Part shown: piece by piece, positions 1-6,193 of the stretch
Layout of the letters: every line of letters begins with the position of its first letter
How positions within the stretch are numbered: position 1 is the first letter of the stretch
Assembly (NCBI GenBank): GCA_012962735.1
Contig: DTXA01000405.1
Span: forward strand, 1 to 7,612
Length of the DNA: 7,612 nt
Origin: Candidatus Latescibacterota bacterium
GTDB lineage: Bacteria > Latescibacterota > 4484-107 > B68-G9
Direction of reading: 5' to 3'
Notes under the pieces: model-generated
Databases searched by the model: none
What the model was told of the DNA's origin: nothing
The model's input: only the letters and a program-made list of their open reading frames with translations
Translations under genes and position numbers: made by a program

Positions 1-81
1 CAAGAAATGATCGTTAGGGGCCCCCAAGAAGTATCTGAGCGAAGCGAAGAACTTTTTGGGGCTATAGTTCGGGATAGATGA
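1..81 (+). CDS. 3' end of an upstream gene, frame uncertain
   Basis: The frame starting at base 1 is open from the window edge to a TGA at 79-81, which overlaps the next start codon as ATGA. That overlap is typical of co-transcribed genes. The frame is poor in G/C at third positions (about 6 of 20 codons from base 19 on), unlike the neighbouring genes. The frame starting at base 2 is much richer (about 11 of 15 codons from base 20). It ends at a TAG at 65-67 with a tail reading EAKNFLGL, which resembles the end of amidohydrolases such as the next gene (MMRLLGLP). That frame has a TGA at 8-10, so it works only if an extra base is present in the C5 run at 21-25. The product cannot be named. A third amidohydrolase-like protein is possible but inferred from a few residues. 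Confidence 0.35.
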   Translation, partial: QEMIVRGPQEVSERSEELFGAIVRDR

Positions 82-842
82 GCCAGATAGCCCCGGAGGT
101 CGTGGACTGCCACGTCCACCTCACCCCAGGAGGGCAGGTTTTGGAGCCCCGGTTGATCTCCGCGGCCCAGAGACATAGGGCCGTTTTATGTTGTTCCTCC
201 CTCGGAGCCCGGTGGACCTATGACCCTCCTCCGAAGCACTTCGTGGATGCAAACGACGCCCTCCTCAGGGAGATGGCGGCCCATCCGGACCTGCTGATGG
301 GATTCTGCTACGTGAACCCCCGGTATGTGGAGGCCTCGCTGGATGAACTGGACAGGTGCGTGCGGGATGGAGGGATGTGTGGGGTAAAGTTCTGGGTAGG
401 AGTGCCCTACTCCGACCCGGCTGTAGACCCGGTGGTTGAGAGGATAAGGGAGCTGGGCGTGCCGATTTTGGCACACGCCTGGCACAAGGCTACCGGCAAC
501 CTCCCCGGGGAGTCCAGGCCGGAGGACGTGGCGGCCCTGGCTCGGAGGTTCCCGGAGGTGCCCATAGTTATGGCGCACCTGGGAGGGGACTGGGAGCGGG
601 GGGTCAAGGCGGTCAGGGGCCTGGAGAACGTGTTCGTGGACACGGGGGGGTCGCTGGTGGAGGCCGGGAGCGTGGAGGCTGTCGTGGCTGCCGTCGGTGA
701 GGACCGGGTGGTTTTCGGCTCGGACTCCCCAGGGGTGGATTGGTACGTGGCCCTGGGGAAGGTGTTGGGGGCCCGGATAGGCCGGGAGGCGAAGGAAAAG
801 GTCCTCTTGCGGAATATGATGAGGCTCTTAGGACTGCCTTGA
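78..842 (+). CDS. Amidohydrolase-family metal-dependent hydrolase (TIM barrel)
   Basis: This 254-residue protein belongs to the amidohydrolase superfamily, Amidohydrolase_2 type. These are cytoplasmic TIM-barrel enzymes that use a metal-activated water for hydrolysis or decarboxylation. The ligand pattern is complete: D10-C-H12-V-H14 at the first strand, K104 in GVKFW, H133 in LAHAW, H167 in MAHLGG and D216 in FGSDSPG. The tail MMRLLGL is the usual final helix. There is no signal peptide or membrane segment. Length is near the short end for the family. The ATG lies four residues before VVDCHVH, so little N-terminal sequence is missing; the ribosome site is weak (a GGGA just upstream). It overlaps the possible upstream frame by four bases and precedes a degenerate paralogue, so the three may be one transcription unit. 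Arg codons are only AGG/AGA or CGG and Ile is mostly ATA. The substrate cannot be predicted. Confidence 0.88.
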   Translation: MSQIAPEVVDCHVHLTPGGQVLEPRLISAAQRHRAVLCCSSLGARWTYDPPPKHFVDANDALLREMAAHPDLLMGFCYVNPRYVEASLDELDRCVRDGGMCGVKFWVGVPYSDPAVDPVVERIRELGVPILAHAWHKATGNLPGESRPEDVAALARRFPEVPIVMAHLGGDWERGVKAVRGLENVFVDTGGSLVEAGSVEAVVAAVGEDRVVFGSDSPGVDWYVALGKVLGARIGREAKEKVLLRNMMRLLGLP

Positions 843-993
843 GGTGAGCTTCCCTCCCGGACGGGGGAGGGACCGCGGCCGTGTTGCTCCTCCATATCGG
901 CGCCCTCTACCGATTCCGGCTCACCGACAATATTTGCCCCTTCACGACGATGGGACTCGGGGGATGATCGAGCGTCGCGGGGGTTCTGGGGTT
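843..993 (+). other. Leader between the two amidohydrolase genes
   Basis: This stretch of 151 bases lies between the stop of the first amidohydrolase and the preferred start of the second. It is open in the frame of the second gene back to a GTG at 844. Its translation is rich in Arg, Pro and Gly and does not look like protein, so I treat it as non-coding. It holds a strong hairpin at 851-872 and an AT-rich patch at 927-936 containing AATATTTG, close to a TAnnTTTG -10 box. I see no convincing -35 partner for that patch. Confidence 0.5.
851..872 (+). terminator. GC-rich hairpin just after the first amidohydrolase
   Basis: The arms TCCCTCCC (851-858) and GGGAGGGA (865-872) are perfectly complementary over 8 bp around a 6-base loop, GGACGG. 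The hairpin begins 9 bases after the stop codon. No T-run follows, so it is not a classical intrinsic terminator. It could pause or partly terminate transcription, protect the mRNA end, or attenuate the second gene. Confidence 0.35.
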
Positions 994-1770
994 ATGAAGT
1001 TAGACCGGGTGTGGGACGTGGGGACGTTCGTGGGAGAGTGGCCCTTCTATCCACTCCCGGGCACGCACCTGGAGGACCTTCGGAAGGAGATGGAGGCCCT
1101 GGGGGTGGAGAGGGCTTTCGTTTCTTCCGTGCGGTGCGCCTTTTACAAGGACCTCTGGCCCGAGAACCTCCGCCTGCTGCGGGGAGCGGGGGGATGGCTG
1201 CGCGTGTTGGCATGTGTCAACCCGGCGTTCCCGGGCTGGAGGGAGGACCTGAAGGAGAGCCGGGATATGGGGTGTGCAGGTGTGCGTGCGTTCCCGAGCT
1301 ACCATGGATTTTCCCCCGATGACCCTGAGGGGATTAGACTTCTGGAAGCCTGCGCCGACGCCGGACTCCCGGTCTTTATCACCTTCCGCATAAGGGATGA
1401 ACGCTCCCATCCCCCGGCCTCCTTCGTACCCCCGGTGGACTCGAAGTCGGTGGCAAGGGCTTTGGACGCCGTCCCGGGAGCGAAGGTGGTGCTCTCCCTC
1501 GTACGGCTCCACGAGGCCCTGGCCGTGGCGGATTCGGCGAAGGACCCGGGCAACCTGTTCGTGGAGGTCTCGGGGATACAGGGGCCAATGTCCTGGGCTT
1601 CCGATCTGAAGGAGGCCTTCCCGGCCGGAAACATCCTCTTCGGGAGCGCTATGCTCATCCAGTATCCCTATCCGGCGCTTCTGAAGGTGGTCGAGAACGA
1701 AGATCTGAGCGAGGGGGAGAAACAGGCGGTCCTCCGGGAGAACGCCCTCAGGCTTTTTGGACCAACCTGA
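994..1770 (+). CDS. Amidohydrolase-like pseudoenzyme lacking all metal ligands
   Basis: This 258-residue protein follows the same strand order as the preceding amidohydrolase, but every ligand position is changed. HxH becomes G10-T-F12 (DVGTF), the Lys of GVKFW becomes R98 in GVRAF, and the strand-5 His becomes T130 in VFITF. The strand-6 His becomes L169 in VVLSLV, and the Asp of FGSD becomes A219 in FGSAM. The fold landmarks survive: CVNPAF, PGAKVVLS, NILFGS and the tail RENALRLFG. The reading frame is clean with normal codon bias, so this is probably a maintained non-catalytic protein, perhaps a partner subunit of the upstream enzyme. I chose the ATG at 994 because it puts DVGTF at residue 8, matching the family start. 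An ATG at 964 and a GTG at 844 are in frame but add non-protein-like sequence. It ends 23 bases before a convergent gene. Confidence 0.8.
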   Translation: MKLDRVWDVGTFVGEWPFYPLPGTHLEDLRKEMEALGVERAFVSSVRCAFYKDLWPENLRLLRGAGGWLRVLACVNPAFPGWREDLKESRDMGCAGVRAFPSYHGFSPDDPEGIRLLEACADAGLPVFITFRIRDERSHPPASFVPPVDSKSVARALDAVPGAKVVLSLVRLHEALAVADSAKDPGNLFVEVSGIQGPMSWASDLKEAFPAGNILFGSAMLIQYPYPALLKVVENEDLSEGEKQAVLRENALRLFGPT

Positions 1771-1793
1771 TGCCCCTACAACAAGGCCAGATG

Positions 1794-2267
1794 TCAAAAT
1801 ATCCGTGACCGACTGAGGAGCAGTTCCTCCAGCCTCAGGATGGCCTCCAGCACCGGGCGGCTGAGGCCCCGGCCGAGGTTGGTGTCCTCCGGCTGGACCC
1901 CGAGCACCACAGTCCTTATCCCCTCCTCCCGCAGGAAGTCTAAGAATGGTCCGATGGATGGGCCGTGGGTGGAGAACCCCCATGGCCCCACTTCATCCAA
2001 CCCTATCGTCCGCACCTCCCCCGGCTCACCTCCGAAGTCCACCGCATCCACGACCACTACAACGTCCGGCCTCATGGTCCGGACCCTACCCAGCATGTTC
2101 TCGGGAGCGCTTCCCCCCTCCAAAACCGGAAAGGTGAGCTTCCCCTTAAGCCTCCTGGCCAAGGCCAGGCCCAGGCCATCGTCCCCTCTAAGCTCGTTCC
2201 CGATCCCCAACACCACCACCCGATCGCCGGGCCTCCAGAGCTCCTCTGAGGTTATTCCCTTTCCCAT
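1794..2267 (-). CDS. hycI: HycI-type [NiFe]-hydrogenase maturation protease (peptidase M52)
   Basis: This 157-residue cytoplasmic endopeptidase belongs to the family that clips the C-terminal tail of the [NiFe]-hydrogenase large subunit after nickel insertion. Visible hallmarks are the N-terminal GIGNELRGDDGLG (G21-G33), GGSAPEN (51-57), VVVDAVDFGGEPGE (71-84), STHGPS (99-104) and LGVQPED followed by GLS (122-136). By comparison with E. coli HycI (D16, D62, H90), the nickel-sensing residues are D30, D74 and H101, all present. GGSAPEN and GxQP point to the HycI branch, which serves group 4 and related hydrogenases, rather than the HyaD/HybD branch. The ATG at 2267 gives a normal family length and overlaps the preceding gene by 16 bases. 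No clear ribosome site is visible, so translational coupling is likely. It is the last gene of the minus-strand operon. No hydrogenase subunit is encoded in the window. Confidence 0.92.
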   Translation of the reverse strand: MGKGITSEELWRPGDRVVVLGIGNELRGDDGLGLALARRLKGKLTFPVLEGGSAPENMLGRVRTMRPDVVVVVDAVDFGGEPGEVRTIGLDEVGPWGFSTHGPSIGPFLDFLREEGIRTVVLGVQPEDTNLGRGLSRPVLEAILRLEELLLSRSRIF

Positions 2268-5200
2268 ACGATAAGCCGGGTGTTGTACCGTTCTAAGTAT
2301 TCCTGGTGCTCTGGGTCGTTGGGGTAGGATTCGTCCTCGCCGTATGGGTACCCGCTCATCCCATGGAACGGCAGGGGGTCCACAGTGGCGGTGTACGCGG
2401 ACCACAGGTCCGTGCTCTTTCCGAACCCGTCTGCGTAGAATATGAAGCTCCTCTCCCACCCCTCCGGCAGGAGAGGGGCCGCAAACTCCAAGGCCACCTC
2501 GTCTCCATGGCGCATAACCACGAACTTGTCGTCGACATCGGCTAAAAGCTCCCGCACGTCCCCGTACTTGGTATAATATCCAGTTATGTCCCGCCAGTTG
2601 TACCTGGGGACAAGGAGGGCGCGATGGTAGTCGTACACCTCGGGCTTCCTACCGTCCGGGGAGTAGTTGTAAGGGTACCCGAGCCAGCGAAGCTCGGCCT
2701 TCCTCAGGGGTAGCTCGAGGAGCCGGTGGGGGGGCTCGGACGAGGTGGTGTCTATAAGTATCTGGTCCCAGTAAACCTGGTAGTTGGTGGTAATGCGGAG
2801 GCGGTAGTCCCTGGCCGGGAACTTCCCGGTGAGGTTTAACACCATGGGCTTGGGCTCCCCTGCCGGTGCTCCCATATCCTTGGTCACCACGGTCCACCCT
2901 CCCCTTCCGTCGGGCACCTCCAGTCGAGGGGGCATCGCCCGCACCCCGGCCTGCCAAGCGGCCACGTTGGCTGTGGAGGGCATATACTCCAACCAACCGT
3001 AGGCCACGAGCAGTATACGCCCGGCCCCCGACAGGTCCCCCAGGTCCAGGGTCAGGGTGTGGACCCGGGCGTACCCCTGGAAGCGGTCCAGGGGCACCTC
3101 AGGGTACCGCCTGTCCCTGAACCGCACCAGCTCCGTGACCTCCCTCCCCCTATAGTCCCAGACGTGCCTCGGCGGGAGCGGGTTTCGCACGAAGTATAGG
3201 CGGAACTCCGGGTAGGGGGGAGAGCTGAGGAAACGTTCGTTCGGGTACACCTCCCATCCGGGGGGATGGTCCACAGCCAAGAGTCTCACCTGGTCCAGGA
3301 AGATCACCTCCTCGAGCTGGTCTGTGAGCCTCAGGTCGTATATGCCTCCCACAGACCTGAGGAGGCCCTTGGGGATGGGGACGTATTCGTCGGGATCGGG
3401 CTGGGCGTATATGCCAGGTTCTATGAGGTACCCGCTGTCCGCCGCTCCCAAGAAGTCGGTGACGTACTGCACCTTCTCCCCATCGTGCACGTACAACATC
3501 GGGCAGGAGGTGCCCTTGCGGTCCACCTCGACGAGGACAGTGTCCCTGCGGGCGGGGACCTCCAACTCGGTCTGCCGCACCCCTCCCGGCCACAGGATGC
3601 GCATCAGGTCCGCCCTCGTCTGTCCACCCAGGCCGAACGTCAGCACGCCCCCGGCGCTCCAGGAATCCCCCCTGACCTCTCTCTTCTGCCAAAGCGCCCC
3701 GGTTTTGACCTCCACTTTGCTACCTATACCCTGACGGTTGCTCCCCCGGCCGGCCAGGCGGACCCTGAGCCAACTGTTGCGTTCGCCTCCGTCGTTGCGG
3801 AAGAGCTTCACCCCGCCCCCATAGGAGACGAATGTGACGTCGGGGTCCCCGTCTAAGTCCCAGTCACCGACTAAGACCTTGCGGACGCCGGGGATGCGGA
3901 CCTTGGGAAAGGCATCCTCGACCACCTCGAACCCCTCCCCCATCCGGTTGCGCAGGAGCACCGGCCTACCCTCCGAGGAGACCGCCAGGATATCGAGGTC
4001 CTCGTCGTTGTCGTAGTCCATGGTGGCCACGACACCGGACCCCCGGAACCCCTCGGGCCACGGGAGGGAAAGGGGCTCGTACTTCCCGTCGCCCCGGTAC
4101 CGATATAGGACCGGGGGCTCGCCAGAGCTTCCCGCCACCACGTCCATAAATCTGTCCCTGTCGTAGTCTCCGATGGCCAAGGAGAATCCCCTGCCGGGGG
4201 ACGCCACCCCCGCCTCCACGGCCCTGTCTGTGAAGGTCCCGTCTCTGTTGTTGCTGTAAAGGCAGTCCGGGGCTCCGTCGTTGGCCACGAAGAAGTCCAC
4301 GTCCCGGTCGTTGTCGTAATCCGTGAAGACCACCGCCCGGCTCCTGCGAGCGTCGGCGGCTTTGGCCCCTTCGGTGGCGTCGGTGAAGGTTCCGTTGAAG
4401 TTATTGCGGTATAGAGTGTTCCTTTCCCCAAGGAAGTCTATAGGAAACCTGGGGCCTCCCCGGGCCTTTATGTCCACGTAGTTGACCACGAAGATGTCGA
4501 GGTCCCCATCGTGGTCCACGTCCGAAAATGCACAGGACATGCTCCAGCGGGGGTCGCCAACCCCGGCCTCCTGAGTCACATCCGTAAATGTCCCGTCGCC
4601 CTCGTTGCGGTAGAGCACGTTCGGACCGAAGTTGGCCACGTACAGGTCCAGGTCCCCGTCGTTGTCGTAGTCCCCCCAGGCCGCGTCCATGCCCAGGCCT
4701 CGGTCTCCGACGCCCGCCTCCTCGGTCACATCTGCGAACCTGCCCCCGTCGTTGCGCAGGAGTACGTTGGCAGATGCCTCTGGGTCGCACCGCACGATGT
4801 ACAGGTCCAGGTCCCCGTCGTTGTCGTAGTCCCCCCAGGCCGCGTTGCCTCCAGATGGGACCACTAAGTGTTCCACCGTCCACTCCTTTGTAGCTTCCAC
4901 GGGGACCTCCTCCGGGACCTCGGGAGGGACGGGATAGGAGGGCAACCTCACCTCCCCGGTGACATCTACGAACCGCACGGGGAGCCTCTCGTCTGGGGGT
5001 GGCTTAAGGAGGGATGGGTCTGGGATGGCCTCTGCGTACTTACCCTGTTCCAGGTACCTCACCCCGGCTGTTGGATTGAGCCCTAGGACCTTGAGCCTGC
5101 GGAACTCCTCCATATGCCTCCGGCTCTCCTCGGCCCTGCCAACTCTCTTCAGCTCTATAGCGAGGTTGTAGTGTGCCGAGATATTGTTCGGGTCCAGCCT

Positions 5201-5662
5201 CAGCACCTGCTTGTACGCCTTTATGGCCCCCTCGTGGTCACCGAGCTTGGAGAGCACGATGCCCAGGTTGTGCCACACATAGGGGTCCTCGGGGTCCATC
5301 TTCAGCACTGCCTCCAGCTCCCTTTTGGCCTCTTGATATTCCCCCTTGACCTTATGGATCAACCCCAAGGTATAGTGGGCATAAGGGTTCTTGGGGTCCA
5401 ACGCCAGAGCCCGCCGGAGTTCCCGTATGGCCTCCTCGTACTCGCACATCTGCATATATGCTATCCCCAAATTGAAGTGGCCGATCGCATAGTCCGGGTA
5501 CAGTTCTATCACCCTCCGGAACTCCCGGGCCGCGGCCGCAAAGTTGTGCTGTTCCATATGGGCCACCCCTAAGTCATTGTAACGGGTGACTTCAGTCAGG
5601 TCCACGTCCCCGCCGGAGTCCGAAAGGGCCATCCACAACAATACACAAAGGACGCCTCGCAT
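2252..5662 (-). CDS. Secreted TPR / seven-blade FG-GAP propeller / ASPIC-UnbV protein
   Basis: This is a 1136-residue exported protein of the CRTAC1-like type. It has a short signal peptide (residues 1-15, core VLCVLLWMAL) and about four and a half TPRs (26-193) with canonical patterns such as HYNLAIELKRVGRAEES. Seven calcium-loop repeats of the DxDxDGDxD type start at residues 278, 331, 381, 448, 499, 549 and 600, which predicts a seven-blade beta-propeller. An ASPIC/UnbV domain follows (about 638-712, with GIGSKVEV, FGLGG and WPGG), then a roughly 420-residue C-terminal module with landmarks DPDEY, GWEVYP, FYADGFGKSTDLWSAY and MSGYPYGEDESYP. TPRs suggest protein binding and the propeller suggests calcium-stabilised binding; no catalytic site is evident. 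The ATG at 5662 is chosen for its ribosome site and signal peptide; another in-frame ATG at 5701 lies upstream. It starts 16 bases after the membrane gene's corrected stop. Known relatives are often annotated FG-GAP or CRTAC1 family, with no established function. Confidence 0.9.
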   Translation of the reverse strand: MRGVLCVLLWMALSDSGGDVDLTEVTRYNDLGVAHMEQHNFAAAAREFRRVIELYPDYAIGHFNLGIAYMQMCEYEEAIRELRRALALDPKNPYAHYTLGLIHKVKGEYQEAKRELEAVLKMDPEDPYVWHNLGIVLSKLGDHEGAIKAYKQVLRLDPNNISAHYNLAIELKRVGRAEESRRHMEEFRRLKVLGLNPTAGVRYLEQGKYAEAIPDPSLLKPPPDERLPVRFVDVTGEVRLPSYPVPPEVPEEVPVEATKEWTVEHLVVPSGGNAAWGDYDNDGDLDLYIVRCDPEASANVLLRNDGGRFADVTEEAGVGDRGLGMDAAWGDYDNDGDLDLYVANFGPNVLYRNEGDGTFTDVTQEAGVGDPRWSMSCAFSDVDHDGDLDIFVVNYVDIKARGGPRFPIDFLGERNTLYRNNFNGTFTDATEGAKAADARRSRAVVFTDYDNDRDVDFFVANDGAPDCLYSNNRDGTFTDRAVEAGVASPGRGFSLAIGDYDRDRFMDVVAGSSGEPPVLYRYRGDGKYEPLSLPWPEGFRGSGVVATMDYDNDEDLDILAVSSEGRPVLLRNRMGEGFEVVEDAFPKVRIPGVRKVLVGDWDLDGDPDVTFVSYGGGVKLFRNDGGERNSWLRVRLAGRGSNRQGIGSKVEVKTGALWQKREVRGDSWSAGGVLTFGLGGQTRADLMRILWPGGVRQTELEVPARRDTVLVEVDRKGTSCPMLYVHDGEKVQYVTDFLGAADSGYLIEPGIYAQPDPDEYVPIPKGLLRSVGGIYDLRLTDQLEEVIFLDQVRLLAVDHPPGWEVYPNERFLSSPPYPEFRLYFVRNPLPPRHVWDYRGREVTELVRFRDRRYPEVPLDRFQGYARVHTLTLDLGDLSGAGRILLVAYGWLEYMPSTANVAAWQAGVRAMPPRLEVPDGRGGWTVVTKDMGAPAGEPKPMVLNLTGKFPARDYRLRITTNYQVYWDQILIDTTSSEPPHRLLELPLRKAELRWLGYPYNYSPDGRKPEVYDYHRALLVPRYNWRDITGYYTKYGDVRELLADVDDKFVVMRHGDEVALEFAAPLLPEGWERSFIFYADGFGKSTDLWSAYTATVDPLPFHGMSGYPYGEDESYPNDPEHQEYLERYNTRLIVWERE
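4640..4686. repeat. 47-bp direct repeat, copy in propeller blade 2
   Basis: These 47 bases are identical to 4799-4845. The copies are 159 bases apart, exactly 53 codons, so they stay in frame. On the minus strand both encode AAWGDYDNDGDLDLY, the calcium loop of a blade. Identity at every third codon position goes beyond protein conservation and suggests recent blade duplication or gene conversion. Confidence 0.85.
4799..4845. repeat. 47-bp direct repeat, copy in propeller blade 1
   Basis: This is the partner of the copy at 4640-4686 and lies over the first calcium loop of the propeller. The bases directly outside both ends differ between the copies, so 47 bp is the full exact match. Confidence 0.85.
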
Positions 5663-5674
5663 ATGCCCTCCCTT
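5663..5674 (-). promoter_or_regulatory. Ribosome binding site deciding the start at 5662
   Basis: Read on the minus strand, AAGGGAGGG (5674-5666) stands just before CATATG, so GGGAGG lies 4 bases from the ATG at 5662. It is the best Shine-Dalgarno match of the genes in this window. It favours this start over the in-frame ATG at 5701, and the signal peptide begins here. The corrected stop of the upstream membrane gene (5679-5681) lies just before it. Confidence 0.75.
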
Positions 5675-5678
5675 AGCT

Positions 5679-6193
5679 TTAAAGTTGCTTCTGATGCCCA
5701 AGATGGGCCTGCTTTTCGATCCTCAAGCCCAGGACTGGAAGGGGTGCCACCAAGACCACCAGTCCGCTCAGGAAGAACGACAGGCTTTGCGAACTGCTGC
5801 ATCCAGGTCTTCTGGATGGGCAGCCACACCGCAGCCCCGACCAGGTCGTGGGTGAGCCATACGGCCGTGGCCCAGGTGAAGTTGGGGATGAGGGCGGATG
5901 CCATCAGGGCCAGTCCCTCGTACCCCATAAAGGCCACGTACAGGGACCTCGAGGCCCTTCGGACGAACTGGCCCACGAAGAGCATAGGCAGGCCGAGGGA
6001 GATCCGGTGGGCCGTCAGGAAACCGGAGGCCGTTATGAGCCAGAGTGGGGGCGGAAGGCGGAGATGTCCCAGGTTCAGCCGGCGGATGACCAGAAGGCCG
6101 GCCTGTACCCCCAGGCCAAAAGTAGCCCACCCGCCATCGTGCCGATCCGAAAAGGGCCGATACCCCCAACACCACCCACACGTTCCAGCTCAT
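5679..6193 (-). pseudogene. Five-helix membrane protein with two frameshifts
   Basis: As given, no single frame encodes this protein. The ATG at 6193 opens a frame giving a first hydrophobic helix (WNVWVVLGVSALF) that runs into non-membrane sequence after residue 25. Dropping one base from the T4 run (minus strand, 6121-6118) continues GYFGLGVQAGLLVIRRL, then three hydrophobic stretches to HDLVGAAVWLPIQ. After MQQFA, dropping one base in or near the A3 run at 5788-5786 continues SLSFFLSGLVVLVAPLPVLG, a fifth helix. The corrected frame then ends at TAA (5679-5681), 16 bases before the next start. The corrected product is about 170 residues. Its start overlaps the M16 stop as ATGA. The pattern W-L-P plus Q near the last helices faintly recalls DUF2269 membrane proteins, but I do not recognise the family. 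Frameshifts may be genuine decay or homopolymer sequencing errors. Confidence 0.7.

Noticed and set aside
407..895. A minus-strand open frame opposite the first amidohydrolase
   Set aside because: Low-complexity Ser/Pro/Arg translation mirroring a gene with clear amidohydrolase motifs on the plus strand.
844..993. An N-terminal extension of the second amidohydrolase from GTG at 844 or ATG at 964
   Set aside because: The added residues are Arg/Pro/Gly-rich and not protein-like, and the family N-terminus (DVGTF aligned to DCHVH) sits right after the ATG at 994.
1771..1793. A bidirectional terminator between the convergent genes
   Set aside because: The 23 bases contain no inverted repeat and no T-run.
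1000..1983. A long minus-strand open frame opposite the second amidohydrolase
   Set aside because: It is a shadow of the GC-rich coding strand, runs into the hycI gene region, and shows no domain signature.
4300..4845. A CRISPR-like array suggested by recurring GTCGTTGTCGTAGTC units
   Set aside because: The units are calcium-loop codons inside an open frame with variable spacing and diverged copies; they are propeller repeats.
6112..6127. Programmed ribosomal frameshifting at the T4 run of the membrane gene
   Set aside because: No X-XXY-YYZ slippery heptamer, and a second unrelated shift is also needed downstream.
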